Origin: a virus
Strand: one strand, 5' to 3'
Virus record (IMG/VR): IMGVR_UViG_3300000929_000088
Coordinates: 1-34,746 of that record
DNA length: 34,746 nt
The notes beneath the pieces were generated by a model that saw only the letters and a list, made by a program, of their open reading frames with translations, did no database searches and was not told the DNA's origin. Positions 13,852 to 24,124 of the stretch are shown piece after piece (the first letter of the stretch is position 1; every line of letters starts with the position of its first letter). Position numbers and translations under genes: made by a program.

Positions 13852-15552
13852 TTATCCTATTTGTATCCCTAACGTGTTGATGTAAGCATCTCCATTGTAT
13901 GTATCTCCAGCATTAGCTGGGTCTCTATAAATCTTCACTACTATTGGGTCATTCGGTTGCAGATTCAAGGCTGCTCCATTGAATGTCAAAATGGCCTTTT
14001 GAATTGGGAAGCCATTGAGTGCTTGGAATGTATAGCTGGTCCATGTGGTATCTGCATCATTTCCAAAAAGTCCAAGGAGTGATGGTGTCTGAATACCCAC
14101 AAAGAATCTCACATTTCCTCCACCACCATTGGTGGAGAATAAACATGTGACCACTATGTCACTCCCATTGACATAATATGATGGGAGTAATGTATTTACA
14201 AAGCATCCATCTGGTGTCCCAGTCCCACTGAATAACTGGAATCTTGTGGACTCTGATAATGTGACTAGTGCAGTGGCTCCAATGTTTGTGATGCCATTCC
14301 ATGTGTATGCTGCAGCTTGAGACATGTCAAAAGCATAGAAGGTGTCAACATGTGTCTCTGACCCTCCAGATGCTGCTGGTTGAAAAGTTACATTTCCAAG
14401 TCCATCAGTAGTCATCACATCTCCAGCATTGCCATCCAGCACTGGAAGAGAATACTGTCCGAGAATATTTATCTCTCCAGTGGCTCTGTCTATTTTCACT
14501 GCCACATCTATCAATAGTCCAGCATCATCAAATCTGTAGATTTGAAAATCACTTCCAGCATTGCCTCCAGTCTCCAAAGTATCCACTACTATCTGCCATC
14601 TTGGGTCACCTTGATTGTTGAATTCCAGACCTCTCTTCTCACCATTTCCAGCAGATAATTTCAGAAGAGCCTCTTGTCCAGAGTTCGCTGAGATTGACAA
14701 AATATTCCCACCAGTCATCTGAGTGCTGCCAGCAAGGTCTGAGATGTCTAAGATGAATCCATTCAGACTCACAAATCTATTCCCAGACATGGACCCATCA
14801 GCATTGTAGATGTTCTCCAGTAGAGATGTGATGAGTACCTCTATAGGATATCCATCCACATCACCAATCCACACACTATCAGTTGACAGATTTGGAAGTC
14901 CAGCAGTTCTGGATGTGTTATAGACTTTTAGCTGACCTCCATTGACTGCTGATTTGAGTACAGTTGCCACTCTCTGAATCTCAGAGGCTCCAGTTGGTCT
15001 TGTGGTAGTGAATCCTCCTCCAGTACCCACATACAAGATATCTCCATCAGAGAATCCACTTGTATCAAGTCCTTGTATTTTTCCAAATGATACAACCTTT
15101 TTCGGATTTGTATCATCCAGCACTTCTGCAGTGACTCCAATACATGGCATTTTGTTTGGGTCAGTTGAATCACATGGCTCCACCACAAGGAGGTCATTGT
15201 CATAACCAGCCAAATAGACTGCAGTACCTTTGGGAATTGACCCAGTCAATGCTGATGTCTTGCAGTCCTTGACCACATTGCTGATGTTGGCAATGTCATC
15301 AGATATCCATTGTCCAGTAGTCACATCAAAATACAAGACTCTCCCATCATCTGAGTTGGTTGGACTCACTGGGAGTCCAGTAGTCACATCTGTGAGGTCA
15401 TTGAGTTGCTCTGCTCCAGATAGTACTGACTTGAGTGTGGCTCCAGAAATCTTCCTTGATTCATAGGTCACACCATTCCAGTAGTCAACGTCATAGAAGT
15501 CCTCATCATTAATCTGGAAGGCCTCCAGTGGATAGTTGTGAATGTTGCTCAT
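13852..15552 (-). CDS. Tail fibre or tip protein
   Basis: A 566-residue protein with the pattern of a phage fibre. The N-terminus has LNDLTDVTTG followed by DDGRVLYFDVTTGQWIS (about 50-85), a repeat style common at the base of fibres; the middle is rich in Gly, Asn, Ser, Thr and Asp (for example DGNAGDVMTTDGLGNVTF, 370s-390s); the C-terminal 160 residues form a beta-rich globular part likely to bind the host surface. No enzymatic motif is apparent. It follows the 762-residue tail protein. The leader AAAAAAAGAATAAA precedes the ATG. Confidence 0.65.
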   Translation of the reverse strand: MSNIHNYPLEAFQINDEDFYDVDYWNGVTYESRKISGATLKSVLSGAEQLNDLTDVTTGLPVSPTNSDDGRVLYFDVTTGQWISDDIANISNVVKDCKTSALTGSIPKGTAVYLAGYDNDLLVVEPCDSTDPNKMPCIGVTAEVLDDTNPKKVVSFGKIQGLDTSGFSDGDILYVGTGGGFTTTRPTGASEIQRVATVLKSAVNGGQLKVYNTSRTAGLPNLSTDSVWIGDVDGYPIEVLITSLLENIYNADGSMSGNRFVSLNGFILDISDLAGSTQMTGGNILSISANSGQEALLKLSAGNGEKRGLEFNNQGDPRWQIVVDTLETGGNAGSDFQIYRFDDAGLLIDVAVKIDRATGEINILGQYSLPVLDGNAGDVMTTDGLGNVTFQPAASGGSETHVDTFYAFDMSQAAAYTWNGITNIGATALVTLSESTRFQLFSGTGTPDGCFVNTLLPSYYVNGSDIVVTCLFSTNGGGGNVRFFVGIQTPSLLGLFGNDADTTWTSYTFQALNGFPIQKAILTFNGAALNLQPNDPIVVKIYRDPANAGDTYNGDAYINTLGIQIG

Positions 15553-15564
15553 TTTATTCTTTTT

Positions 15565-17853
15565 TTAGTTTGCAATTGTTTTGTTATCTCCACCAGTTGT
15601 GGTCTTGATTGTGCCATCTGTCATGGTCTTAAATATGACCCCATCACTAGGACATTTGGTCTTGATTTTTGTTGTGAATTTAACTCCACCAGATAAGTCA
15701 ATCAAGTCTGGATTGAAATAGCACTCCATTCTGGCCACATCTGGTGATGGATATGTGATTCCCATAAGCAATCCAGAAAGTGGCTCCAGTGGATTGTTGG
15801 TGTTATTATCATAGTTCACCACAGTACTCAAAATCCATCTCCTATCTGCTTGAAATGGCTCCACTGTAATCATTCCCCATGTACTAGATGGGTCCCAGAA
15901 TTGTCCATTGATTAGCTGGTGAGTGGCCACCACTCTCATGAGTTCTCCTTGCACCACAATCCCCACATTGACATTGCTTGAGTCAATGTACAGTTCTATG
16001 TTCTGTATCACTGATGGATTTGAGTCATAGTCTTTTATTCTCAGAGGCTCATTGTGCGTGTACTGTAGTCCTTCAATCAATGCACTCAATTCTAGTCTCA
16101 CAGTCCAATCTGGAAGGAGGTCATCATATTGCTGCCAGTTCTGATTTTGTGATGGATAGAAGTCCACACTGGCATTGAGTTGAGTGAGCCAGTACTTCCA
16201 ATTCATTAGCCATGGAGCAAAGATTCTCACTCCATACTTTGTGGGAGTGTCAAGTAATGGGTCAAGGTCAAGGACTGCAGTCAGTTTCTCTGATGTATTT
16301 GGTAGTGTATTGATGACAGTCTGAGATTCATTGAGCAGATACCTTCCATCATTGGATATCTGTACTGTGGAGAATCCAAAAATGACCTCTTGAAGAGTAA
16401 AGGAATCACCAGTCACAAAGTTGAAGGCCTCCATCTTGATTGAGACTGATTCCACTGGCTGATTCTTGTCCAATAAGAATCTCCCCACATAGGCAATGTC
16501 ATCCTCTGTGTTGCATTCAAATCCACTGAATGATGTATTGATGTCAGAGACATTCTCTGAGTGGTCTAGGAAGGCATAGGACTGCTCCATGAGCAATGGA
16601 CCTCCCTCTGGTGGGTCACATGTTAGCTGGGCATCATGTGCCAATAGATTCAGATTCCCACATCTGACCCATAGAAGGAATCTCCTATCTTGTGGGTCCC
16701 TCCCATCCATGAATGTCTGGAATGATGCACTGGGAGTGATTGTCACATTGATTGTGGTGACAGTCCCAATGGATGTCACTGAGTTGATTGTCAAATCATA
16801 GCCAGCACCAGATGGATTTGTGAATGAGTTGTATGTGGTGGCAGCCAGCACTGGACTGGTGGCCACAATCATGGTCAGAGCAGTCTGGCTCTGGACCTTA
16901 TTCTTGTAGTATGTTGGGTCAATTGAAAGATAACATGTACCAATTCCCAAATCAGTCACTGGTCCATCCACAATGATGTCACCAGTAGTGGGGACACAGT
17001 AGTCAATCTCTGGAAGTCCTTGGACCAGTACTGCATCAGATAGGCCAGTGTTGAATGGCTGGTCAAAGTATCCAGTATCTGCATCCAGAGAATAGGTCCC
17101 AGTGATTCTGTTGTATGGCTCTCCAGCCACCACTGCCCATTGAGTGCTGAATCCAGCCTTGAGGCAATCTGATGAAAAAAACCAAGCAGAGTCATACATC
17201 CCAGAATTGATGAATTTCACCTCCACCTCCCATCTGTAGAATTGGTCCACATTTATGATTCTTGTGATGCTGCTGGACACAAGGAATTGACCAGACTGAT
17301 TGCCTAGTATAGTGGCACTCAATGAGCCTCCCACAGAGAGTGCTGCAATCCCAGTCATCCTTGCTCTTGTGACCTCTCCATCAATCTGTGAGAATTGAGT
17401 GAATGGGGTCCCATTCTGTGAGTGATTCATCAACAAATCAAGCTGGTCAAATGGAAGAGCAGAAGTAGAGCCACTGGCCACCACTGCAGTGAGTGTCATT
17501 ATCTCTGAATTACCTATTGAGTACCATGTTGGGCAAGATGTCAAGTCAATCACAGAGTCATTGACAAAAGTTACAAAGGACCAGAATGGTGAAGCTATCA
17601 CTGCCCCACCAGATGTGTATCTCACACAATAAACCCATTGATTTGGTCTGAATCCAGCATCTAGCCATGATTGAGTTGACTGGACTTGGTTTGTAGTTGG
17701 GTCCAGTGTCAGTGGATTGCCTACAGAAGACATTCGTATCTGACCTCTGATGGTCATCACTGCAGTGACCTCATCACCAGCATTGGACTCATAGAATGAT
17801 GTTGACTTTCCTAGTGAGTCTGTGAATTGTATGTCATCTATTAGTATTGGCAT
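15565..17853 (-). CDS. Large tail-tip structural protein
   Basis: A 762-residue protein, beta-rich and low in charge, with many Thr, Ser, Asn and Gly, suggesting several Ig-like or jelly-roll modules. It has no signal, membrane or catalytic motif that I can name. Its place between the tail hub candidate and the fibre fits a baseplate or side-fibre component of a long-tailed phage. The end has repeated TMTDGTIKTTTGG-like residues. Start overlaps the previous small gene by 20 bases. Confidence 0.55.
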   Translation of the reverse strand: MPILIDDIQFTDSLGKSTSFYESNAGDEVTAVMTIRGQIRMSSVGNPLTLDPTTNQVQSTQSWLDAGFRPNQWVYCVRYTSGGAVIASPFWSFVTFVNDSVIDLTSCPTWYSIGNSEIMTLTAVVASGSTSALPFDQLDLLMNHSQNGTPFTQFSQIDGEVTRARMTGIAALSVGGSLSATILGNQSGQFLVSSSITRIINVDQFYRWEVEVKFINSGMYDSAWFFSSDCLKAGFSTQWAVVAGEPYNRITGTYSLDADTGYFDQPFNTGLSDAVLVQGLPEIDYCVPTTGDIIVDGPVTDLGIGTCYLSIDPTYYKNKVQSQTALTMIVATSPVLAATTYNSFTNPSGAGYDLTINSVTSIGTVTTINVTITPSASFQTFMDGRDPQDRRFLLWVRCGNLNLLAHDAQLTCDPPEGGPLLMEQSYAFLDHSENVSDINTSFSGFECNTEDDIAYVGRFLLDKNQPVESVSIKMEAFNFVTGDSFTLQEVIFGFSTVQISNDGRYLLNESQTVINTLPNTSEKLTAVLDLDPLLDTPTKYGVRIFAPWLMNWKYWLTQLNASVDFYPSQNQNWQQYDDLLPDWTVRLELSALIEGLQYTHNEPLRIKDYDSNPSVIQNIELYIDSSNVNVGIVVQGELMRVVATHQLINGQFWDPSSTWGMITVEPFQADRRWILSTVVNYDNNTNNPLEPLSGLLMGITYPSPDVARMECYFNPDLIDLSGGVKFTTKIKTKCPSDGVIFKTMTDGTIKTTTGGDNKTIAN

Positions 17854-18058
17854 GTTTCTGAGTTATTTCATTTATTGCATCCACATCTCCATTCTTGATG
17901 CTCTTCAAAATCCTACTCATATCTGCACGAATTGGAGCCACTTTAATACTGGCATCTTGAGGAATCTTAGACAGATGTGCATCCAGAATGTTTGTCATTC
18001 TTTTCAAGTCTGTCAGAAGGCTCTTCTCTATGTCTTTAATGTTCCTTTTGTTGTCCAT
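17834..18058 (-). CDS. Small tail-cluster hypothetical protein
   Basis: A 74-residue basic, helical protein (MDNKRNIKDI at the start). It follows the tail hub candidate by two bases and overlaps the next gene by 20, so it is clearly translated in the cluster. An assembly factor or tip chaperone is plausible, but no family is recognised. Confidence 0.55.
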   Translation of the reverse strand: MDNKRNIKDIEKSLLTDLKRMTNILDAHLSKIPQDASIKVAPIRADMSRILKSIKNGDVDAINEITQKHANTNR

Positions 18059-18060
18059 GT

Positions 18061-19776
18061 TTATGAGTTTATAGTTAAAACTGTCACCTTGCCATCTGCC
18101 CAGTTGAATGGCTCCTTGTATGTGATTGTGGAGAGGCTCTGCTCATCCTTGAATTGGATACTCAAAATCTCACACAGTACACCGTTAATGATGGCAAAAT
18201 TGTTATTGAGCAAATTTACGAATTCTTGACCATTCATCCTCACTGGTGCATTGCTTATTATTTTAAAATCATTCAATTGTATCTCATTAATCTTGTGATA
18301 CTTTTGATAGATGGCTCCAGCACTCATGATGTCCACATAGTTTGATGGCTGCTTTCCTCCTACAGTGTACATCAATTTTGTTGTGGAAAAAAATTGCTGG
18401 GACAGTTTCATGACTCCAATTCTACCCTCAATCTGTGCAGTATAGTTGCCATTCCCCCCAAAAGCATTGATGACCTCATCAGCCACCTCAAAGAATCCCT
18501 TTGCTATTTTCTCCAGCCAGTTCAGTGATTCCTTTCTCACTCCCAGAGCAAATGGAATGATGACCTCATTCAGTCCTTTGATTGACACAAGGTCTGGATT
18601 GTTCACAAGCACTGGCTCTGTACTGTACTCAGCATCTGTGGGGTCATAAAAGTCAACAGTATAGAGGTCAGAGAAATCCACATTATAATGGATGTAGTAT
18701 CTTTTCCAGATGTCCTCAGTGTTGTATGTATATTCACTCTGTCTCTTGTCTTGGATGTTTAGTGCTGGGATGAATTGGTTGGATGTCACATTCTGCCAGT
18801 AGTCTCTTCTCTCAAGTTGGACAATGCCATTCCTCACTCTGGTCCTTGCATTGAATGTGGTCTCCATTGCATTGAGCAAAGTATCAAGTGATGGAGTGGT
18901 GTCTGATGCACTTGGATACCCTTTGGTGTATGCAAAATTCAAGTCATTCTGTAAGAAGTCCCAGAAGGAGTCCTTGTCCTTCACAAGTGGCACTGGACAG
19001 ATGGTGAGTCCAGAGATTCCATCCAGAAGTGTGGACTGGAATTGATATCCTAGATAGTTGCACCCAGCAGTCAAAAGGTCCTTCACTTTGACGCCTTGAA
19101 AATATCTCACCTTTGGGAAGATTAACTCAAAAAACTGTTGCACCATCTTGATGAGTGCCACAATGGTCAAGGCCAAAATTGCTAACTGCAGAAGAGCCTT
19201 CACCACAAGAGTGGCAATTTCTGCTGGGTCAGTTGTGACTCCAGCACCCACCTCTGGTGTGACTGAGTCAATGATGTTGGTGATGGTCTCAGATAGTGCC
19301 TTGATTTGCTCAATGATATCCTTTGTCAATACATAGATAGATATCCCCAATCCTATTGCGGTGGCCACTGCATCATCTGGCAGAATCACATAGGGAATGT
19401 CAAAGGAATTGAATGTCACTCCTTTCCTTGCCATCAGTTCCCATGTGGTCCCCTCTGCTCTATCAAAAAAGTTGTCCTTCCCTCCTCTCCTCTTGATTTT
19501 CACCTCAATCTCAAAGTCTCTGAATATAGGCTCCTCAAGAAGGTCAACATAATACTCAAGCACCTCTCCTCCATTCGTCACCATAGTGTATGGAATTCCC
19601 TCAAAAGGACCATAAGTGAGCAAATGGGTCTGGATGAGGTCCACTGCCTCTCTGGGGAGGACTATCTTGTCAGTGTCCACCTCCAGAAAATCTGGTCTAT
19701 CTGTGAAGTCAGACTCCACACCAATGCTCAAGATGTTTCTGGGAGCCACCTCAACTCCATTCAAAAAATGCCTCAT
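18061..19776 (-). CDS. Distal tail or tail-hub protein candidate
   Basis: A 571-residue protein encoded right after the tape measure (4-base ATGA overlap), the usual place for the distal tail and hub proteins. The N-terminal 130 residues look beta-rich like a Dit-type or hub ring domain. Two hydrophobic segments lie at 137-151 and 188-209 (LLQLAILALTIVALIK), which is unusual for a tail protein and could insert into the host membrane during DNA entry. The rest is mixed alpha/beta with a VGGKQPSNYVDIMS segment. Role in tail tip or genome delivery is inferred from position and length. Confidence 0.6.
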   Translation of the reverse strand: MRHFLNGVEVAPRNILSIGVESDFTDRPDFLEVDTDKIVLPREAVDLIQTHLLTYGPFEGIPYTMVTNGGEVLEYYVDLLEEPIFRDFEIEVKIKRRGGKDNFFDRAEGTTWELMARKGVTFNSFDIPYVILPDDAVATAIGLGISIYVLTKDIIEQIKALSETITNIIDSVTPEVGAGVTTDPAEIATLVVKALLQLAILALTIVALIKMVQQFFELIFPKVRYFQGVKVKDLLTAGCNYLGYQFQSTLLDGISGLTICPVPLVKDKDSFWDFLQNDLNFAYTKGYPSASDTTPSLDTLLNAMETTFNARTRVRNGIVQLERRDYWQNVTSNQFIPALNIQDKRQSEYTYNTEDIWKRYYIHYNVDFSDLYTVDFYDPTDAEYSTEPVLVNNPDLVSIKGLNEVIIPFALGVRKESLNWLEKIAKGFFEVADEVINAFGGNGNYTAQIEGRIGVMKLSQQFFSTTKLMYTVGGKQPSNYVDIMSAGAIYQKYHKINEIQLNDFKIISNAPVRMNGQEFVNLLNNNFAIINGVLCEILSIQFKDEQSLSTITYKEPFNWADGKVTVLTINS

Positions 19777-22700
19777 TTTTTTACCTTGTATCTGTTGAAT
19801 TGTACATTGTTTCCTCTGGTGGTCTGTCTGACTATTGTCATGGCTCCAGTCACCACATCCTCCACTCTCAAGTCATGCTCTGGCTTTTCCTTGATTACCT
19901 TCTCAAGTGATAGAAGTCTCTGCACAATTGGAGCAGTATCCCATCCATTTCCTATCTGAGAGGCTCCTCCTTGCATTATCTTTCCATTCTGATAGTCTTG
20001 GGCCACTTTTGCCAGTGCATCATTTGAGAGGCCTCCTATGGCCCTATTTTGCTCCTTGGTCAAAACTCTCTCATTTGGATGTAGTATGGCATGAAATCCA
20101 CCTTGGCCATCAATGCCAGCACCATGGCTCCCAGTGTCCTCAGTTCCATCTTTGAATGTGGGAGTGAATTGAGCAATGAATTGCTGGAGAAGGGAGACAT
20201 CTTTAATGGTGTCAGTCAGAGGTGAGTCAGAGCCAGCTTGGACCTTCTGTCCATAGGTCTGAAAGACAGTATTTGCAAATTCAATCTTTGCCTTCAGTTT
20301 CTCCTCTTGTATTTTCTTTCTGTTGGCCTCGTCAATGATTCGCTGCTGCTCTGCCAGTGACTCTTTTGCATCAATGTTCCCATTAGCTGCCAAGTCCCTC
20401 AGAAAATCTGATTGTTTTTGTGCAGCATCAATCTCCTTGTCCAGTTTTGCAATCCTCTTGTCAGATAGAAGATTCAAGAAGTCTGTGGCCACTTGTGCCA
20501 TCTGCATCCTATCCTCCCACATTTGACCCTCTGCATCCTTGGCATTCTTTGCAGCATCCAGATTCACTTTTCCAGATTTATTTGCATAGGCAATCTGTAG
20601 GTCAATCAGTTCATCATTTGATGCCATCTGCTCATCAATAGCCTCATCATCTATGTCCTTGAGGTCATCAGCAGCATCCAGATGGATTTTTGTGATTTCT
20701 GCCTCCAGATTCTTGGCCATTTCAATCTTGATGGCATTAATCTCCACCAGTTGTGATTGATACTGTTCATCAATAGCCAGAAGGTCCTCTTGTAGTTCTT
20801 TTTGTATAGCTGCAATTTTGCTCTTGTCACCATTGGCCTCTTTGATTTTGTCTGCAGAGAAATTCATTGCACCAGTTGCAAGGAGTGACCTTTGCTGCTC
20901 CAGATTATTTGTGAGAGCATCCATCTCATCACTGTACTTGATTCTCATCTCTTGCTCCTCAAATCTCTTGTCTGCAAGTACTGCATCCTTTTTCATTTGG
21001 GTCTTCTTTGCAATCAGTTCCTCAAGTAGGTCCACATCAATAAATCCAGTAGTCTCTGCAGCAGTTCTCTGGGTCTCCATTTCTGCCTTGATTTGGTCAT
21101 CAAGTGAATCAATCTGTCTGTCCATTAATATCTGAGCAATGTCATTCTCTAGGTCTCTCCTTTCCTTCATGAGACTATTGTACTCTGTCAATAGGTCAAT
21201 GGTCCCCTTGAATTCAGTATTGAATCTCTTTGTCTCCTCTCTGATGTTTTTAGTGTTAGCAGTTACATTGGCTTGTGCTTGTGCAGTTTCAAAAGTTTGA
21301 GTTTTTGCCTCCTCCATCTGAAATCCATACTCTTCCACCTCTTCATTGTACACCTTCCATGACTTCCAATTTGCTGAGATTTTTCCTTCTGTGACTGTTA
21401 TCATCTTATTGAAGTCGTTCAAATCCACTGAGCCATCTCTCATCTCTGCTGCAAGTTCTTTGAATCCAAGTCTTTCCATACTTTCTGCAAAGGATTTGTC
21501 ACTCATCCCTCCACCACTCAAGACAATACCATTCCACTTTTTTGCATATCTCTGTAAAAAGTCCAAATCTTCTTGGAGTGCCTTGGCTCTGTCATTGACT
21601 GCTTTCCTATCAGATTTGGCTTGGTCTTGAGTCCTTTTGATAGCTTGCTCATTCAGTTGTCTGACCTCTGCCTCTGTTTTTTTCTTTTGTCTGATTAGTC
21701 TCTCATTTGCCTCCATCTCTTGCTGGAGTGCCTTGGCTCTTTCTGATGTTCTTTTTTCAGTTGTTTTGGCTGCTAGTTCTTGGATTTTGTCCACTGCTGC
21801 TGCTGCCTCTGCTGCTTGTCTTGCACCAGTTGCAATATCCCAGAAGGCCTTGGCCACCTCTATGAGTGCAGTGATTATCAAAATGAATGGAATCCCCTTC
21901 AATGCAGAGCCAAATCCTTTGGCAGTCTGGCCAGCAGTCTTGGTGGCTTTGTCCATTGCAAAAATACCCTTGACACTGTTCTTGAGTCCTCCAATCATTT
22001 CCTTGAGACCTCCAGTCATTACAAAGTTTGCAGCCTTTACTCCCAAGAGTGTGGTCCTATAAATTCCCCAAGCCATAATTGCAGACCCTAACACTGACAC
22101 AATCTGAGTCAGATTGTTAGCTATGAATCCAATTGTGGACTTTATTGTCTCACCTACTCCAGTCCCTTCATTGACTGACAAAATGAATCCCTCCCATGCA
22201 GACTCCAGAAGAGTGAATTGTCCACCAATGGTGTCCAGTCTCTTTGCTGCCATGTCCTCCAGTTCATCATTCACATCAGTGATGGAGTCTCTGAGTTCCA
22301 CCAATTGGTCTGACCCATCAAGGAAGGTCTGGAATGCTGCCACACTTCTCTTGTCTGTCAATTCCAATGCCTCACCAAGGTCTATGCCTCTAGCTTGTAG
22401 TTCTTGAAGTCCAGCAGCCAAATCATCTGCTGACTCAATTGGTCTGCCTAGTTGCTGGGCAAGGTCCCCATTGGCATCTGCTAAATTTAGAAGGATGTTT
22501 CTGGTGGCAGTGGCTGCACTACTTGCATCAAATCCACTGTTTGCCAGTTGACCCAATAGGGCAGTGGTGTCCTCTATTGAGAATCCAAATGACTTAGCCA
22601 CTGGAGCCACAGTGGAAAGGCCAGTCTCTAGTTTGGAGAAGTCTAGTGCAGTTTTTGTGGTGGCCACTCCCATCACAGATGTCACTCTGGCCATCTCAGA

Positions 22701-23726
22701 TGAATCCAGTCCAAATGCTCTCAATGCAGACCCAGCCAATGCTGCTGCTGCTGGAATATCTGCCCCAGTTGCTGCTGCAAAGTTTCCAATTGCTGCAGTG
22801 GAATTCTCAATCTCATCAGTAGAAAATCCCAGCTTTGCAAGTTCAATCTGCATCTCAGTGATTTGTGTGGCCGAGAATTGTGTTGTGGCTCCCAGTTCTT
22901 TTGCTTGTGCAGTCAATCCAGCCATCTCACTTGCAGTCTTCCCAGAGATTGCCAGAAGGTCTGCTTGTGCTTGGTCAAAGTTGACCACTATGTCTGTGGC
23001 TCCTCTGATTAGGCTCATGACTCCAAATCCACCAGCCAGTGTGGCCATAGATGCTCCCAGTTGTTTCAATGCTCCAGTGTAGTTCCCCACGTTTCTGAAA
23101 TTATCACCCACAGTGGAATCAATATCCTTGAGGGCCTTGTCTCCAGCCTTGGCCTCTTTGGTCACAGAGTTGTACTGTCTTGAGAGGTCTCTGTATGCAG
23201 TTGTGTTTCTTTTGCCATTTCTCTCAAGGTCCAGCATCCTTGCAGCAAGTTCCTTGGATTGATTCTTGAGGTCTCTGGTCTTTACCACCAGTTTAGTGTA
23301 CTCACTATTCTCAGCCTTGGCCATCTTTGCTGCTCTCTCAGATGCTTTGGCCACTCTCTCCTTCTCTTTGGCTTGTGCAGCATCTGTCTTGAGTCTCTGC
23401 TGGACTGTCTTCTCTTGCTCTTGTAGATTCTTTTGATTTGCTGCCAGTGCTTGACTCCTCTTCTTGACTGCATCAGCCTTGGCTTTATCAAGTTCAATGG
23501 CTTGCTTTTGCAGCTTATTGGCCTTCTCAGTTGACTTGACAAAGTTGTCAATTGCTTTGGTACTGTCAAACTTTGCACCACCCACAGACTTCTTGACTGC
23601 CTCTGCAGTCTCAGTCAGTGCTGCACTCAGTTTGTCAATGACTGCAATAGTCTCATCTGCAGATTCACGAATGTCACCAAAGATGTCATTTTCTGCTATT
23701 TCTTGCCTTGTGATTTTCTTTGCCAT
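19773..23726 (-). CDS. Tail tape measure protein
   Basis: A 1317-residue tape measure, which sets tail length and is ejected with the DNA. Order: coiled coils (30-200), the TP901-type core (about 245-470, with GATTQFSATQ at 279-288 and AATGADIPAAAALAGSALRA near 318-337), hydrophobic segments after residue 500 (SVLGSAIMAWGIYRT and GIPFILIITALIEVAKAFW), then long coiled coils. At about 0.15 nm per residue an all-helical ruler would reach roughly 200 nm, so a long flexible tail is expected. It overlaps the preceding gene by 41 bases. Best-recognised tail gene here. Confidence 0.93.
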   Translation of the reverse strand: MAKKITRQEIAENDIFGDIRESADETIAVIDKLSAALTETAEAVKKSVGGAKFDSTKAIDNFVKSTEKANKLQKQAIELDKAKADAVKKRSQALAANQKNLQEQEKTVQQRLKTDAAQAKEKERVAKASERAAKMAKAENSEYTKLVVKTRDLKNQSKELAARMLDLERNGKRNTTAYRDLSRQYNSVTKEAKAGDKALKDIDSTVGDNFRNVGNYTGALKQLGASMATLAGGFGVMSLIRGATDIVVNFDQAQADLLAISGKTASEMAGLTAQAKELGATTQFSATQITEMQIELAKLGFSTDEIENSTAAIGNFAAATGADIPAAAALAGSALRAFGLDSSEMARVTSVMGVATTKTALDFSKLETGLSTVAPVAKSFGFSIEDTTALLGQLANSGFDASSAATATRNILLNLADANGDLAQQLGRPIESADDLAAGLQELQARGIDLGEALELTDKRSVAAFQTFLDGSDQLVELRDSITDVNDELEDMAAKRLDTIGGQFTLLESAWEGFILSVNEGTGVGETIKSTIGFIANNLTQIVSVLGSAIMAWGIYRTTLLGVKAANFVMTGGLKEMIGGLKNSVKGIFAMDKATKTAGQTAKGFGSALKGIPFILIITALIEVAKAFWDIATGARQAAEAAAAVDKIQELAAKTTEKRTSERAKALQQEMEANERLIRQKKKTEAEVRQLNEQAIKRTQDQAKSDRKAVNDRAKALQEDLDFLQRYAKKWNGIVLSGGGMSDKSFAESMERLGFKELAAEMRDGSVDLNDFNKMITVTEGKISANWKSWKVYNEEVEEYGFQMEEAKTQTFETAQAQANVTANTKNIREETKRFNTEFKGTIDLLTEYNSLMKERRDLENDIAQILMDRQIDSLDDQIKAEMETQRTAAETTGFIDVDLLEELIAKKTQMKKDAVLADKRFEEQEMRIKYSDEMDALTNNLEQQRSLLATGAMNFSADKIKEANGDKSKIAAIQKELQEDLLAIDEQYQSQLVEINAIKIEMAKNLEAEITKIHLDAADDLKDIDDEAIDEQMASNDELIDLQIAYANKSGKVNLDAAKNAKDAEGQMWEDRMQMAQVATDFLNLLSDKRIAKLDKEIDAAQKQSDFLRDLAANGNIDAKESLAEQQRIIDEANRKKIQEEKLKAKIEFANTVFQTYGQKVQAGSDSPLTDTIKDVSLLQQFIAQFTPTFKDGTEDTGSHGAGIDGQGGFHAILHPNERVLTKEQNRAIGGLSNDALAKVAQDYQNGKIMQGGASQIGNGWDTAPIVQRLLSLEKVIKEKPEHDLRVEDVVTGAMTIVRQTTRGNNVQFNRYKVKK

Positions 23727-24120
23727 GCTTGTCTCTAATTGTAAAAAATTCGCTTACTGTTATCTCTTTTGGATTCAATCTAAATCCCATGTACTTTGAT
23801 AGGTGAATCACTGCCTCTCTGATTCCCATACCCTCTCCTCTGTTTGACATCATTGACTTCATCTCTGCCTCTGCCAGTGATATCTCTGTCAGTTTGAATC
23901 TGTCTCTGGTTTCCACATAGGACAATTGGAGCAGAGCCTTCTCCTTCATCTTCTTGAGGAGTCTTTTGTATAATTGGCCCAGTCCATATCTCTGAATGTA
24001 CTCATCATTCACCTTGTACCATGCCTCTGCTATATCTACCCCAGAAGTATTTTCTGGGTCCTTACACACATACTGATACTCTCCATCCTCTGTGATTCTT
24101 ATCCAGTTTTCAAGTGGCAT
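23686..24120 (-). CDS. Tail assembly chaperone candidate, second
   Basis: A 144-residue protein upstream of the tape measure, in the usual place of the lambda G/GT-type chaperones. The ATG at 24120 (MPLENWIRIT) lies four bases after the upstream stop (CATTGATGAGATG). Its frame is open to 24204, giving an 80-base overlap with the preceding gene, so a frameshift fusion is possible. The protein is helical and charged, with YGLGQLYKRLLKKMKEKALLQ. No family name can be assigned with confidence; role by position. Confidence 0.55.
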   Translation of the reverse strand: MPLENWIRITEDGEYQYVCKDPENTSGVDIAEAWYKVNDEYIQRYGLGQLYKRLLKKMKEKALLQLSYVETRDRFKLTEISLAEAEMKSMMSNRGEGMGIREAVIHLSKYMGFRLNPKEITVSEFFTIRDKHGKENHKARNSRK

Positions 24121-24124
24121 CTCA

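Noticed and set aside
13190-15300. Shared DIANISN residues in the Cys-rich protein and the fibre
   Set aside because: The match is too short and the surrounding sequences differ, so homology is not supported.
19306-19959. Plus-strand frame of 217 codons
   Set aside because: Antisense to the tail hub and tape measure genes, with low-complexity composition typical of a shadow frame.
22564-23082. Plus-strand frame rich in Ala, Ser and Val
   Set aside because: Antisense to the conserved core of the tape measure protein.
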